Positions 9,489 through 18,475 of a stretch of DNA of 64,000 nucleotides are shown piece by piece. Position 1 is the stretch's first letter. Each line of letters begins with the position of its first letter. The notes below the pieces were generated by a model. That model was given only the letters and a program-made list of their open reading frames with translations, made no database searches and was not told the origin of the DNA. The position numbers were made by a program, and so were the translations under genes. Source of the stretch: Tenacibaculum sp. M341 (lineage in GTDB: Bacteria; Bacteroidota; Bacteroidia; Flavobacteriales; Flavobacteriaceae); the NCBI RefSeq assembly GCF_004337695.1, contig NZ_SJXJ01000005.1, positions 124,001 to 188,000 of the forward strand. Direction: 5' to 3'.

Positions 9489-10271
9489 ATGAAAAAGAAA
9501 AGTTTTTTTCTTATTGTCTTAATGGCTCTATGCCTAAACTCCTATGCTCAATATCAAGAAAATATAGATTCAGGAAGACCAGGTAATGCAATTAGTGTAT
9601 TTACTGTGGGTAAAAATATAGGGCAAATAGAAACAGGTTTAAGTTTTTCAAATAACGATCAGAGTTATACCTCTAGTACTTTTTTACGTTTTGGAATTAC
9701 GGAAAGAATAGAAATAAATGGAGGAGGATCATACTTGTTTAACGAAACAGATCTTTATACTCCAGGTGTAACAAGTTTTAACTTAGGAGCCAAGTTTAAT
9801 ATTTTTGAAGGAGATAATATGATGCCTTCTACAGCTTTTTTGGCTAGTGTAACTGTACCAAGTGATAAGTTTGAAACCGATAAGGCTTTTTCTACATTCT
9901 TATTTATATTGAATTATTCATTAAATGAAAGGTTAAGTTATACTTTAAATTTTGGTGTTAATGTCGATTTAGAAAAAAGCATTATAACCGAAACAGATTC
10001 TGAAGGTAACGAAGAAGAGAGTGAGATTACCTATTTTGAAGGTATATACACTTTCAATTTATCATATGCTATTAATGATAAATGGTCTACATTTTTAGAA
10101 GCTTACGGAGGTTTTAATAGATATGTGTTTCCAAAAATAGCGGTGAGTATGAATGCAGGTTTTTCGTACTTAGTTAATAAAGATTTTCAGTTAGATTTTC
10201 TAGCAGGACACGGAGTTAATACTAATGAGTATCTTACTTTAAGTACTGGAATATCTTGGAGGATTAACTAA
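9489..10271 (+). CDS. Outer-membrane transporter-like beta-barrel protein
   Basis: A 260-residue exported protein with a Sec signal ending near SYAQ (residue 21), followed by alternating amphipathic strands such as TSSTFLRFGITERIEINGG. It resembles the PF13557-like (phenol-pathway MetA) outer-membrane transporter family. The start lies 9 bp after the S1 protein, so it is the third gene of the menD unit. Substrate unknown. A strong palindromic terminator follows. Confidence 0.65.
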   Translation: MKKKSFFLIVLMALCLNSYAQYQENIDSGRPGNAISVFTVGKNIGQIETGLSFSNNDQSYTSSTFLRFGITERIEINGGGSYLFNETDLYTPGVTSFNLGAKFNIFEGDNMMPSTAFLASVTVPSDKFETDKAFSTFLFILNYSLNERLSYTLNFGVNVDLEKSIITETDSEGNEEESEITYFEGIYTFNLSYAINDKWSTFLEAYGGFNRYVFPKIAVSMNAGFSYLVNKDFQLDFLAGHGVNTNEYLTLSTGISWRIN

Positions 10272-10294
10272 TAATAAATAAATCTTCAATAATT

Positions 10295-10332
10295 AAAAAG
10301 AGCAATGATTTTTAAAAATCATTGCTCTTTTT
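10295..10332. terminator. Bidirectional intrinsic terminator
   Basis: A perfect palindrome of 38 bases centred at 10313/10314 (stem containing AGAGCAATGATT) begins with A5 and ends with T5. It separates the convergent porin-like and esterase-like genes. Confidence 0.9.
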
Positions 10333-10358
10333 AGTTTTATATCAAAATTCCTAATTGA

Positions 10359-11630
10359 TTATTTGTCATCATCTTCATTATCATCAGAGTTTTCTTCCTC
10401 TTCCTCATCATTGTTTTCCTCTTCATCTTCTAATGGAAGTTCATCTAAAGGTTGTTCTTTAGGCATGCTTTTTAAAGCTTCCTCAACTCTAATAATGTTT
10501 TCATAAAAAGCCTCGGTGTTTTTATCAGATAACTCCATTTTTCCATAAGCTTCTTTGTAATAGAATAAAGCTTTTTCATAATCTTTACCAAGCTCATGGT
10601 ATTTACCTACGTAATATTCTCCAAGATGAGATTTAGGGTGTTTAATCATTACAAAATCACCTAAAACTCTTAAATAATCTCCATCTAACTTGTCAATAAC
10701 AATTCCTTCAATTGCATAAATATCTTGAAAACGAACATTTAAATTAGTTCCATATAAATATTCAATTTCTAAGTATTTAGATTCTAAATATTTGATAGCT
10801 TCTAACGGATCTAAATCTTTGATTTTTTCATCATATTCTTCCTTAGAAATTCTAGGATATAATTCAAAAATATTGGTAAAGGCATCTGGTAATGCTTTTA
10901 CTAAGGCTGTTGGTTTGTTAGCTTCTCCTTTAAAATCATTAAAAGCAATATGAAGTTTTTCGGTACCAAGTTCTTCTAATCCTTTTTTTAACTGTTGATG
11001 TAATTCCTTTCTTTCCTGTTTTTCATAAGGATTAGAACTTACATATAAATAAAATTGGTTGTCTATCTCATCCAGTCTTTTTAAATCAAAATTACTGACC
11101 AAACGCAGTGTTTGAGGCGATAATTTAGGCGAAATAGAAACGTACGAATTAAAAATAGGATTTTGTTCTTTTAAAAAGTGAAGTAAAAAGTTACCAGCAT
11201 CTCTATCTCCAACGATTGTAAAATATGGAGAAGTTTTATAGTTTGCTTCTAAGTATGGAATTAGTTCTTTTTTTATGTAATTGTAAAACTTTTTAGAAAC
11301 GGTAGTTAAGTTTCCACTCTTTTTAACAATAGAAACATCTTGATTAAATCTAGAATCCACATCTAATCCAACTACAATTTGTTTTGGAGTTAAATCAGCG
11401 TTTGCATAAATTTTAGAATTCCCCACATAAATATCAAATAAATAGTCATCATCCAACACAATAGCCACAGGATATTTACGAATGGTATCAGTCTCATGTT
11501 CTTCAGGAACATAAATTTTAGCAATACGATCTCTATTAAATTCTTGTGAGACTATTTTTTTAGTAATAATTTTTTGAGCAAATAGGGAATAACTCAAACA
11601 AATAAAGCTTATTAAAACAAAATTTTTCAT
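10359..11630 (-). CDS. Esterase-D-like alpha/beta hydrolase with altered nucleophile and acidic tail
   Basis: A 423-residue exported protein: signal peptide ending SLFAQ, an esterase (PF00756-like) alpha/beta-hydrolase domain at about 25-240, a helical TPR-like segment at about 260-390 and a strongly acidic tail of Glu, Asp and Asn. The nucleophile elbow, normally GHSxGG, reads VGDRDAGN, so the catalytic Ser position is occupied by Arg. The protein is therefore probably not an active esterase and may be a binding or scaffold protein. The fold is clear; the function is not. Confidence 0.7.
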   Translation of the reverse strand: MKNFVLISFICLSYSLFAQKIITKKIVSQEFNRDRIAKIYVPEEHETDTIRKYPVAIVLDDDYLFDIYVGNSKIYANADLTPKQIVVGLDVDSRFNQDVSIVKKSGNLTTVSKKFYNYIKKELIPYLEANYKTSPYFTIVGDRDAGNFLLHFLKEQNPIFNSYVSISPKLSPQTLRLVSNFDLKRLDEIDNQFYLYVSSNPYEKQERKELHQQLKKGLEELGTEKLHIAFNDFKGEANKPTALVKALPDAFTNIFELYPRISKEEYDEKIKDLDPLEAIKYLESKYLEIEYLYGTNLNVRFQDIYAIEGIVIDKLDGDYLRVLGDFVMIKHPKSHLGEYYVGKYHELGKDYEKALFYYKEAYGKMELSDKNTEAFYENIIRVEEALKSMPKEQPLDELPLEDEEENNDEEEEENSDDNEDDDK

Positions 11631-11680
11631 GTACTGTATGTGTTTCTTATTAAGAATAAAGATACTAAACTATATTATAG

Positions 11681-11688
11681 TATTTTTG
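11681..11688 (+). promoter_or_regulatory. Candidate -7 element before menB
   Basis: TATTTTTG fits TAnnTTTG and lies 31 bp before the menB start. No TTG box is visible at the expected spacing. Confidence 0.35.
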
Positions 11689-11719
11689 TTTTTCTAAATA
11701 ACGATTTTTTTTTCAAATT

Positions 11720-12559
11720 ATGATACAGATAGACTGGAAAACTGTTAAAGAGTATTCAGATATTACCTACAAAAAGTGTAATGGTGTAGCTAGAATTGCT
11801 TTTAACAGACCTAATGTAAGAAATGCTTTTCGTCCGCATACGACGGCTGAATTATTAGATGCTTTTCACGATGCACATGAAGATACTTCAATAGGAGTTG
11901 TGTTATTATCTGCGGAAGGTCCTTCAACTAAAGATGGTATATGGAGTTTTTGTTCTGGAGGAGATCAAAAAGCTAGAGGTCATCAAGGATATGTTGGACA
12001 AGATGGCTACCATCGTTTAAATATTTTAGAAGTTCAGCGTTTAATTCGTTTTATGCCTAAAGCAGTAATTGCGGTAGTTCCAGGTTGGGCAGTTGGTGGT
12101 GGTCATAGTTTACATGTTACTTGCGATTTAACATTAGCTAGTAAAGAACACGCTATTTTTAAGCAAACTGATGCTGATGTAACTTCTTTTGATGGAGGAT
12201 ATGGTTCTGCATATTTAGCAAAAATGGTAGGTCAGAAAAAAGCCCGTGAAATCTTTTTCTTAGGTAGAAACTATTCGGCTCAAGAAGCTTATGAAATGGG
12301 AATGGTAAATGCTGTAATTCCTCATGATGAGTTAGAAACAACAGCTTATGAGTGGGCACAAGAAATTTTAGCAAAATCACCAACATCTATCAAAATGTTA
12401 AAGTTTGCAATGAATTTAACTGACGATGGAATGGTTGGTCAGCAAGTATTTGCAGGAGAAGCAACTCGTTTAGCTTATATGACAGATGAAGCTAAAGAAG
12501 GTAGAGATGCGTTTTTAGAAAAACGTAAGCCTAATTTTGATAAAAAATGGATTCCATAG
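11720..12559 (+). CDS. menB: MenB, 1,4-dihydroxy-2-naphthoyl-CoA synthase
   Basis: A 279-residue crotonase-fold enzyme that closes the second ring of the naphthoquinone nucleus in menaquinone synthesis. Diagnostic MenB segments are SGGDQKARG near residue 77, the oxyanion-hole region VPGWAVGGGHSLH near 120, and DADVTSFDGGYGSAYLA near 155. Length is typical. It is separated from menD by three genes, one on the opposite strand, so it has its own promoter. Confidence 0.95.
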   Translation: MIQIDWKTVKEYSDITYKKCNGVARIAFNRPNVRNAFRPHTTAELLDAFHDAHEDTSIGVVLLSAEGPSTKDGIWSFCSGGDQKARGHQGYVGQDGYHRLNILEVQRLIRFMPKAVIAVVPGWAVGGGHSLHVTCDLTLASKEHAIFKQTDADVTSFDGGYGSAYLAKMVGQKKAREIFFLGRNYSAQEAYEMGMVNAVIPHDELETTAYEWAQEILAKSPTSIKMLKFAMNLTDDGMVGQQVFAGEATRLAYMTDEAKEGRDAFLEKRKPNFDKKWIP

Positions 12560-12586
12560 AGATCAATAATTAAAATGTATATAAAG

Positions 12587-12624
12587 TTGGCAGTTTTTCG
12601 AAGATTAACTGCCAATTTGTATTT
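12587..12624 (+). terminator. Probable terminator after menB
   Basis: The inverted repeat TTGGCAGTT (12587-12595) / AACTGCCAA (12607-12615) is followed by an interrupted T-rich stretch. Confidence 0.55.
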
Positions 12625-12693
12625 TTGGTTCAAGTTTAAAATATTCAACTGAATCAAAATAATAAATTGTAATCACTAATTTCTAATTAACCT

Positions 12694-13563
12694 ATGAAAT
12701 CTCAAATTGTAACATTTCTTATCAAATGCCCTGACCAAAAAGGAATTTTAGCAAAAGTTACCAATCTTTTTTATTCTGAAAGATTCAATATTGTTAGTTG
12801 CCAGCAGTATGTAAATGCTGAAGCAGATAGATATTATATGCGTATTAGAGTAGATGCAGAAGGAACTACTATTTTAAAAGAAGAATTAGAGAAGAAGTTT
12901 GACGAGTTGGCGGTGCCTTTACAGTGTAAATGGTCGGTTCATTATGAAAGTGAACAGCAAAACGTAGCAATAATGGTTTCTCACACCACGCATTGTTTAT
13001 ATGACTTGTTAGAACGACATAGAGAAGGTGTATTAGATTGTAATATTGGTTTAATTATAAGTAATCACGATAAATTAAGGTATATAGCAGAAATGTTTGG
13101 TATTCCTTATTTTCATTTACCAATTACCAAAGAAACTAAACAACAGCAAGAAGCTCAAGTTATAGGTTTATTAGAAGAACATAATATAGATTTAGTAGTC
13201 ATGGCTCGTTACATGCAAATTTTATCAGAAGGTTTTATAAATCAGTATGCAGAAAAAATAATTAATATTCATCATTCGTTTTTACCTGCTTTTCAAGGAG
13301 CAAATCCATACAGAAGGGCTTATGAAAGAGGAGTGAAACTTATTGGAGCTACAGCCCATTATGCAACAGTAGATTTGGATGAAGGTCCAATTATAGAGCA
13401 AGATGTAGAAAGGATTACTCATGAAAGTACTCCAAAAACATTAAAACAAATAGGAGCAGACATAGAAAGATTGGTGCTAGCAAGAGCTGTAAAGTGTCAT
13501 TTAGAGCATAGAGTGATAGTTTCAGATAACAGAGCTATTGTATTTCCTGAATCAGGAGAATAA
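12694..13563 (+). CDS. purU: PurU, formyltetrahydrofolate deformylase
   Basis: A 289-residue cytoplasmic enzyme hydrolysing 10-formyl-THF to formate and THF, which supplies formate for PurT-dependent purine synthesis and balances one-carbon pools. It has an N-terminal ACT domain (about 5-80) and a formyltransferase-type domain with the catalytic His in NIHHSFLPAF and Asp in DLDEGPII. Length is standard. It is followed 46 bp later by an FAH-family gene and then three small membrane-protein genes, probably one transcript. Confidence 0.93.
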   Translation: MKSQIVTFLIKCPDQKGILAKVTNLFYSERFNIVSCQQYVNAEADRYYMRIRVDAEGTTILKEELEKKFDELAVPLQCKWSVHYESEQQNVAIMVSHTTHCLYDLLERHREGVLDCNIGLIISNHDKLRYIAEMFGIPYFHLPITKETKQQQEAQVIGLLEEHNIDLVVMARYMQILSEGFINQYAEKIINIHHSFLPAFQGANPYRRAYERGVKLIGATAHYATVDLDEGPIIEQDVERITHESTPKTLKQIGADIERLVLARAVKCHLEHRVIVSDNRAIVFPESGE

Positions 13564-13609
13564 TCAAATGATAAAAAAATAAAATAGATTAACATAGAAA
13601 ATAAAAAGT

Positions 13610-14218
13610 ATGAAAATAATATGCATCGGTCGTAATTATGCAAAACACATAGAAGAGTTAGCTAATGAAAAGCCAGAACATCCCGTAGTGTTTTTAAAAC
13701 CAGATTCGGCAATATTACCTAAAAAGATGCCTTTTTTTATTCCTACTTTTTCAGATAATGTTCATTACGAAGTAGAAGTATTGGTTAAAATAAATAAGGT
13801 TGGAAAACATATTGCGACTAAGTTTGCTCATAAATATTATGATACTGTTGGTTTAGGTATTGATTTAACTGCAAGAGATGTACAGGCAAAATGTAAAGAG
13901 AAAGGATTGCCTTGGGAAAAAGCTAAAGCTTTTGACGGAAGTGCAGTGGTAGGAGAGTTTTATCCGAAAGAAGAGTTCGATATGGAAAATATATCTTTTC
14001 AGTTAAAAAAGAATGGAGAGGTTGTTCAAGATGGAAACACTAAAACAATGCTTTGGAAAATAGATGAACTAGTAAGTTATGTATCTCAATATTTTACTTT
14101 AAAAAAAGGAGATATTATTTTTACAGGTACACCTGCTGGAGTTGGTAAGGTTCAAGAAAATGATGTGTTAACAGGCATTATTCAAGGAAAACAAGCGTTT
14201 GAAATAAAAATAAAATAA
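13610..14218 (+). CDS. Fumarylacetoacetate hydrolase family protein
   Basis: A 202-residue single-domain FAH-fold enzyme of the short YcgM/FAHD1 type, which act as acylpyruvases or oxaloacetate decarboxylases. It opens KIICIGRNYAKHI, has VVFLKPDSAI near residue 26, the metal-binding region HYEVEVLVKI near 57 and GDIIFTGTPAGVG near the C-terminus. The actual substrate cannot be deduced. It lies between purU and a set of small membrane proteins on the same strand. Confidence 0.85.
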   Translation: MKIICIGRNYAKHIEELANEKPEHPVVFLKPDSAILPKKMPFFIPTFSDNVHYEVEVLVKINKVGKHIATKFAHKYYDTVGLGIDLTARDVQAKCKEKGLPWEKAKAFDGSAVVGEFYPKEEFDMENISFQLKKNGEVVQDGNTKTMLWKIDELVSYVSQYFTLKKGDIIFTGTPAGVGKVQENDVLTGIIQGKQAFEIKIK

Positions 14219-14227
14219 GAAAAAGAT

Positions 14228-14572
14228 ATGTTAGGATTACTATTAATTTACTTCATAGGAAAAAAGTTTTATACTTTAGCTGAAGATTATGATAAAAGTA
14301 TGTGGGGATATGCCATATTGGGTGTGGCTATTTATTATGCAGGTATACTTTCATTTGGAGTGCTTTTAGGACTTTTTATGGTCGTTTTAGAATCAGATTT
14401 TTTAGATACTGGTAATGAACTTTTATTATCGATTATTTCAATACCGATAGGTTTATTAAGTTGCTACATATTATATGTTATACTAGAAAAGAAATGGAAA
14501 AAAGAACAACCAGCATTGGGTGGTAATTTAATAGATGAAATTGGTAGAAAAGATGATGAAGTTAATTTTTAA
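14228..14572 (+). CDS. Small membrane protein, tandem copy 1
   Basis: A 114-residue protein with three hydrophobic segments (about 1-12, 28-55 and 65-90). It has a conserved pattern: a short first helix, then FYTLAEDYDKS, then a helix starting YAILG. It ends in a charged tail DEIGRKDDEVNF. Copies 2 and 3 directly downstream share this layout, and copy 2 also shares the tail. I know no function. The gap to the FAH gene is 9 bp. Confidence 0.7.
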   Translation: MLGLLLIYFIGKKFYTLAEDYDKSMWGYAILGVAIYYAGILSFGVLLGLFMVVLESDFLDTGNELLLSIISIPIGLLSCYILYVILEKKWKKEQPALGGNLIDEIGRKDDEVNF

Positions 14573-14581
14573 ATAATTAAC

Positions 14582-14914
14582 ATGGTGTTTTTTCTTTTTT
14601 TAGGACTAATATTTATCAGTTTTTTCTTCTACAGGTTATCTCGCAAGTATGAGAGAAGTGTTTTTTTGAATACGTTGTTAGGTGTTTTTATTTTCTTAAT
14701 CACTTATTTTTTATCCAGCTTTATCATTGTTACTCTTACAAATGTATGGATTAGAGTACATGCTTTTAATGAAACCATTACGGCTTGTTTTACAATTCCT
14801 GTTTCAGTAATGATTTCTGGTATAGCATATAAGTTGATGGAAAGCAATTTCAAAAACAATCAAAATATAGTTTCAGTAGAAGATATTGGAAAGAAAGACG
14901 AAATGAATTTGTAA
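14582..14914 (+). CDS. Small membrane protein, tandem copy 2
   Basis: A 110-residue paralogue of copy 1: hydrophobic N-terminus, FYRLSRKYERS, two further hydrophobic segments, then the tail EDIGKKDEMNL, which matches the tail of copy 1. The spacing to its neighbours is 9 and 13 bp, so all copies are probably translated from one message. Confidence 0.7.
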   Translation: MVFFLFLGLIFISFFFYRLSRKYERSVFLNTLLGVFIFLITYFLSSFIIVTLTNVWIRVHAFNETITACFTIPVSVMISGIAYKLMESNFKNNQNIVSVEDIGKKDEMNL

Positions 14915-14927
14915 TAGTATTGATATA

Positions 14928-15218
14928 ATGATAATCACAATTTTTCTCCTTATTCAGATTGTATTTACAGGTTACCTGTTTTATAGGTTAGCAAAAAAAT
15001 ATGGAAAGAATAAAATTATATACACAATTACTGGGGGTATAATGCCAATAGTTGGAGTTTTAACGTATGTGTTAATTTATATTTGTTTTACTGATTATCT
15101 ATTTAGAATTAATAGATATATACACGAGTTGTATTCTGTATTATTAGGATTACTTTTTTCAGCTTTATTTTTCTTTCTTTTAAAACGATTTTCTATCACA
15201 AATAATAAAAATAAATAG
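14928..15218 (+). CDS. Small membrane protein, tandem copy 3
   Basis: A 96-residue protein with the same start pattern (hydrophobic segment, FYRLAKKYGKN, hydrophobic segments) but ending at a short basic tail. The IGKKDEMN tail present in copies 1 and 2 is missing, so it is a shortened or diverged paralogue. cinA begins 14 bp downstream. Confidence 0.65.
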   Translation: MIITIFLLIQIVFTGYLFYRLAKKYGKNKIIYTITGGIMPIVGVLTYVLIYICFTDYLFRINRYIHELYSVLLGLLFSALFFFLLKRFSITNNKNK

Positions 15219-15232
15219 ATACTGTCATTATT

Positions 15233-16474
15233 ATGAATGCAGAAATAATAACTATTGGAGATGAAATTCTCATAGGACAAATAGTAGATACGAATTCACA
15301 GTGGATAGGTCAAGAATTAAATAAAATAGGAGTTTCTGTCTACCAAATATCATCTATTCAAGATGAAAAGCAACATATATTGAATGCTTTAAAAGAAGCA
15401 GAAAATAGAGTAGATATAGTGATAATAACTGGAGGTTTAGGTCCTACAAACGACGATATCACTAAAATAACAATAGCAGAATATTTTAATGATACTGAAC
15501 TTGTAAATTACCCTGAGATTACTCAGCATATCAAAGAATTATTTAAAAGATTTGACGTGCCTTATGTTCATGAATCTCAAAAAGGACAAGCATTATTGCC
15601 GTCTAAAGCAACATTATTAAAAAATAGATTAGGTACTGCAGCAGGAATGTGGTTTTATGAGAATAATACTGTGTTTGTTTCATTACCAGGGGTTCCTTAT
15701 GAAATGAAAGGGCTGATGACAAATGAAGTTTTACCAAAATTGCAAACAACATTTGAATTACCTTTTATATATCATAAAACAATACACACAGTAGGACAAG
15801 GAGAAACAGCAATAGCAAATAGGATAGTAGATTTTGAGAATAATTTACCTTCTTTTATAAAACTGGCTTATCTTCCTTCTTTTGGAAGAGTACGTTTGAG
15901 ATTATCTGCAAAAGGAATTGATAAGGTGTTGTTGGAAGAAACCTTAGCATTGGAGTTAGAAAAACTAAAAGAATTATTACCAGATATTATAGTAGGATTC
16001 GATGCAGATACTCTAGAAAAGCAAGTTGGAGAGAAATTTAAATCAGAAAATAAAACATTAGCAACAGCAGAAAGCTTAACTGGAGGTAAAATAGCTTCAG
16101 CATTAGTTAGTGTTCCTGGAGCATCGGGTTATTTTAAAGGAGGAATGGTTGTGTATTCGGCACTTTTAAAACAATCATTATTAGATATTCCTAAAGAGCT
16201 AATTGAAGAAAAATCTGTAGTAAGTAAAGAAGTTGCTGAATTGATGGCTATAAATGCCAGAAAAAAAATGCAAACTGATTTTGCTGTATCTGTAACTGGA
16301 AATGCAGGTCCAACTAAAGATAATAATGATAAAGAAGTAGGCTTAGTTTACATTGGAATAGCTACAAACACTGGGGTTGAGGTACATGAGTTTAATTTTG
16401 GAAGCCCTAGAGAAAAAGTGATAAATAAGACCGTAAATAAAGCATTATCTCTATTGTTGAAAAATAATACATAA
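15233..16474 (+). CDS. cinA: CinA, competence/damage-inducible protein
   Basis: A 413-residue CinA with an N-terminal MoCF-like domain ([28 protein letters not shown]) and a C-terminal PncC-type nicotinamide-mononucleotide deamidase domain ([27 protein letters not shown]). The full-length two-domain form acts in NAD recycling (ADP-ribose pyrophosphatase and NMN deamidase activities in studied members). Length is normal. It sits upstream of the rpmB cluster, which has its own promoter. Confidence 0.93.
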   Translation: MNAEIITIGDEILIGQIVDTNSQWIGQELNKIGVSVYQISSIQDEKQHILNALKEAENRVDIVIITGGLGPTNDDITKITIAEYFNDTELVNYPEITQHIKELFKRFDVPYVHESQKGQALLPSKATLLKNRLGTAAGMWFYENNTVFVSLPGVPYEMKGLMTNEVLPKLQTTFELPFIYHKTIHTVGQGETAIANRIVDFENNLPSFIKLAYLPSFGRVRLRLSAKGIDKVLLEETLALELEKLKELLPDIIVGFDADTLEKQVGEKFKSENKTLATAESLTGGKIASALVSVPGASGYFKGGMVVYSALLKQSLLDIPKELIEEKSVVSKEVAELMAINARKKMQTDFAVSVTGNAGPTKDNNDKEVGLVYIGIATNTGVEVHEFNFGSPREKVINKTVNKALSLLLKNNT

Positions 16475-16492
16475 AATAAAAGCTAATATATT

Positions 16493-16524
16493 TTGTTTTA
16501 TATCTTTAAAAATGCGTATATTTG
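16493..16524 (+). promoter_or_regulatory. Candidate rpmB promoter
   Basis: A perfect TATATTTG at 16517-16524 is preceded by TTG at 16493-16495; the spacing of 21 bp is longer than the usual 17-19. It lies 38 bp before the rpmB start and supports starting rpmB at 16563 rather than at the upstream in-frame ATG at 16512, which overlaps the promoter. Confidence 0.55.
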
Positions 16525-16562
16525 CACCTCGTTTAGAAATAACACTTAAAACTGTCAAGAAG

Positions 16563-16802
16563 ATGTCTAGAGTTTGTGAATTAACAGGAAAAAAAGCGAT
16601 GGTAGGTAACAATGTATCTCACGCTTTAAACAGGACTAAAAGAAAATTCAACGCTAATTTAATGACTAAGCGTTTCTATATTCCAGAAGAAGATAAATGG
16701 GTAAAGTTAAAAGTATCTGCTTCTGCATTAAAAAATATTAATAAAAAAGGAATTACTGCCGTTATCAAAGAGGCTAGAGAAAAAGGTTTCTTAACAAAGT
16801 AA
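16563..16802 (+). CDS. rpmB: Ribosomal protein bL28
   Basis: A 79-residue large-subunit protein, starting [16 protein letters not shown] and containing the bL28 signature [14 protein letters not shown]. The open frame extends 17 codons upstream, but the extension runs through a -7 promoter box and is not part of the family. Only one Cys is present, so this is the zinc-free form. It is first in the rpmB-rpmG-DUF4295 cluster. Confidence 0.95.
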   Translation: MSRVCELTGKKAMVGNNVSHALNRTKRKFNANLMTKRFYIPEEDKWVKLKVSASALKNINKKGITAVIKEAREKGFLTK

Positions 16803-16827
16803 TTTTACCGCATAAAAATTTTTAGAG

Positions 16828-17010
16828 ATGGCAAAAAAAGGGAACAGAGTTCAAGTTATATTAGAGTGTACTGAGCATAAAGCTTCTGGGCAGCCTGGAA
16901 CTTCTCGTTACATCACAACAAAGAATAAAAAGAATACTCCTGATAGAATGGAATTAAAGAAATTTAATCCAATCTTAAAGAAGATGACAGTTCATAAAGA
17001 AATAAAATAA
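16828..17010 (+). CDS. rpmG: Ribosomal protein bL33
   Basis: A 60-residue large-subunit protein with the bL33 pattern [14 protein letters not shown] and [29 protein letters not shown] core. A single Cys remains and the CxxC pairs are absent, which marks the zinc-independent form. It lies 25 bp after rpmB and 7 bp before DUF4295. Confidence 0.95.
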   Translation: MAKKGNRVQVILECTEHKASGQPGTSRYITTKNKKNTPDRMELKKFNPILKKMTVHKEIK

Positions 17011-17017
17011 GTAGGTC

Positions 17018-17170
17018 ATGGCAAAGAAATCAGTAGCAACGTTACAAACAGGTTCAAAAAGATTAACTAAGGCTATCAAAATGGTAAAGTCTCCTAAGAG
17101 TGGTGCTTATACATTTGTTGAGTCTATTATGGATCCTACACAAGTAAAAGACTTTTTAGCTAAAAAGTAA
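17018..17170 (+). CDS. DUF4295 small basic ribosome-associated protein
   Basis: A 50-residue very basic protein starting MAKKSVATLQTGSKRLTKAI and ending DFLAKK. It matches DUF4295, a short family restricted to Bacteroidetes and encoded between rpmG and ftsY. From memory, the Flavobacterium johnsoniae ribosome structure assigned an extra Bacteroidetes protein named bL38 that I believe is this family; I cannot verify that here. Position, size and charge all suit a ribosomal protein. A strong terminator follows. Confidence 0.85.
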   Translation: MAKKSVATLQTGSKRLTKAIKMVKSPKSGAYTFVESIMDPTQVKDFLAKK

Positions 17171-17191
17171 TTCTTGTATACAGTTTAAAAG

Positions 17192-17227
17192 AAAGCTACT
17201 TTCATTTTTTTGAAAGTAGCTTTTTTT
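17192..17227 (+). terminator. Intrinsic terminator after the rpmB cluster
   Basis: The stem GCTACTTTCA / TGAAAGTAGC (17195-17220), extended by A-T pairs, is followed by T7. It separates the ribosomal cluster from ftsY. Confidence 0.85.
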
Positions 17228-17443
17228 ATATTTAAAACTGTATTTTTGAGTGTTATATATTTTAAATTGGGTTAAACCTGTTTTTAAATGTGTTTTTATT
17301 TCATGTAATTTTTTCAAAAAACTCCATTTTTGAGTAAAAATTACCAGAAAATATATTTGAAATTGGTGTTTTAGTGACAATTTGACCGTATTTTAAAACT
17401 GGTATAATTTTTAACACTCAACTAATCGAACATAATAATAACT

Positions 17444-18397
17444 ATGAGTTTTTTCAAAAACATATTTTCAAAAGAGAAAAAAGAAACCTTAGATAAAGGA
17501 TTAGAGAAATCTAAGCAAAGCTTTTTTTCTAAGCTTTCAAAAGCTGTTGCAGGTAAATCAAAGGTAGATGATGATGTTTTAGATAATTTAGAAGAGGTGT
17601 TAGTGTCATCTGATGTTGGAGTTGATACTACTTTAAAAATTATTGATAGGATTGAAGAAAGAGTTGCTAGAGATAAATATTTAGGTACTGAAGAGTTAAA
17701 CGCTATACTTAGAGAAGAGATTGCGAATCTTTTATCGGAAACCAATGTTGGTAACGAAACAGATTTTGTAATACCTGAGAATAAAAAACCTTATGTTTTA
17801 ATGGTTGTAGGAGTGAATGGAGTAGGAAAAACAACTACAATAGGTAAATTAGCTTCTCAGTTTAAAAAGAAAGGATTGAAGGTTGTATTAGGTGCAGCAG
17901 ACACATTTAGAGCGGCTGCAATTGATCAATTACAAGTTTGGGCTGATAGAGTTGATGTGCCAATAGTAAGACAGGAAATGGGATCTGATCCTGCTTCTGT
18001 TGCTTTTGATACATTACAGTCTGGTGTAAATCAGGGAGCTGATGTAATTATTGTTGATACTGCTGGACGTTTGCATAACAAAGTTAACTTAATGAATGAG
18101 TTAACTAAAATAAAAAGAGTGATGCAAAAAGTTGTAGGGGATGCTCCTCATGACGTATTATTAGTTTTAGATGGTTCAACAGGTCAAAATGCTTTTGAGC
18201 AAGCAAAACAGTTTACAAAAGCTACTGAAGTAACCTCATTAGCAGTAACTAAATTAGACGGAACAGCAAAAGGAGGAGTGGTAATTGGTATTTCTGATCA
18301 ATTTAAAATTCCTGTAAAGTATATTGGAGTAGGAGAAGGAATAGATGATCTTCAGGTATTTAATAAATACGAATTTGTAGATTCTTTTTTTAAATAA
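17444..18397 (+). CDS. ftsY: FtsY, signal recognition particle receptor
   Basis: A 317-residue SRP GTPase receptor that delivers ribosome-nascent chains to the membrane. A short N-terminal charged region is followed by the N domain and the G domain with P-loop GVNGVGKTTT at about 123-132, DTAGR, TKLDGTAKGG and the closing GEGIDDLQ. The A domain is minimal, as in other Bacteroidetes. The 273-base gap upstream contains the ribosomal-cluster terminator and presumably its own promoter; a TTG/TATAAT pair at 17382 and 17403 is the best candidate but weak. Confidence 0.95.
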   Translation: MSFFKNIFSKEKKETLDKGLEKSKQSFFSKLSKAVAGKSKVDDDVLDNLEEVLVSSDVGVDTTLKIIDRIEERVARDKYLGTEELNAILREEIANLLSETNVGNETDFVIPENKKPYVLMVVGVNGVGKTTTIGKLASQFKKKGLKVVLGAADTFRAAAIDQLQVWADRVDVPIVRQEMGSDPASVAFDTLQSGVNQGADVIIVDTAGRLHNKVNLMNELTKIKRVMQKVVGDAPHDVLLVLDGSTGQNAFEQAKQFTKATEVTSLAVTKLDGTAKGGVVIGISDQFKIPVKYIGVGEGIDDLQVFNKYEFVDSFFK

Positions 18398-18424
18398 AAA
18401 AGTAAATTGATTCTTAAAAATATA

Positions 18425-18460
18425 AAACCTCTTTTCACAATGAAAAGAGGTTTCTTTTTT
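18425..18460. terminator. Bidirectional intrinsic terminator
   Basis: A perfect 13-bp stem AAACCTCTTTTCA / TGAAAAGAGGTTT (18425-18453) with a CAA loop and a T-rich tail lies between convergent ftsY and the DUF2853 gene. Confidence 0.85.
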
Positions 18461-18475
18461 CTTATATACTACGAA

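Noticed and set aside
12159..12386. Minus-strand 75-codon ORF inside menB
   Set aside because: Shadow of the strongly conserved menB frame; its composition is unlike a protein.
17382..17408. Sigma70-like TTGACC / TATAAT before ftsY
   Set aside because: Spacing is 15 bp and the form is not the Bacteroidetes consensus; kept only as a remark under ftsY.
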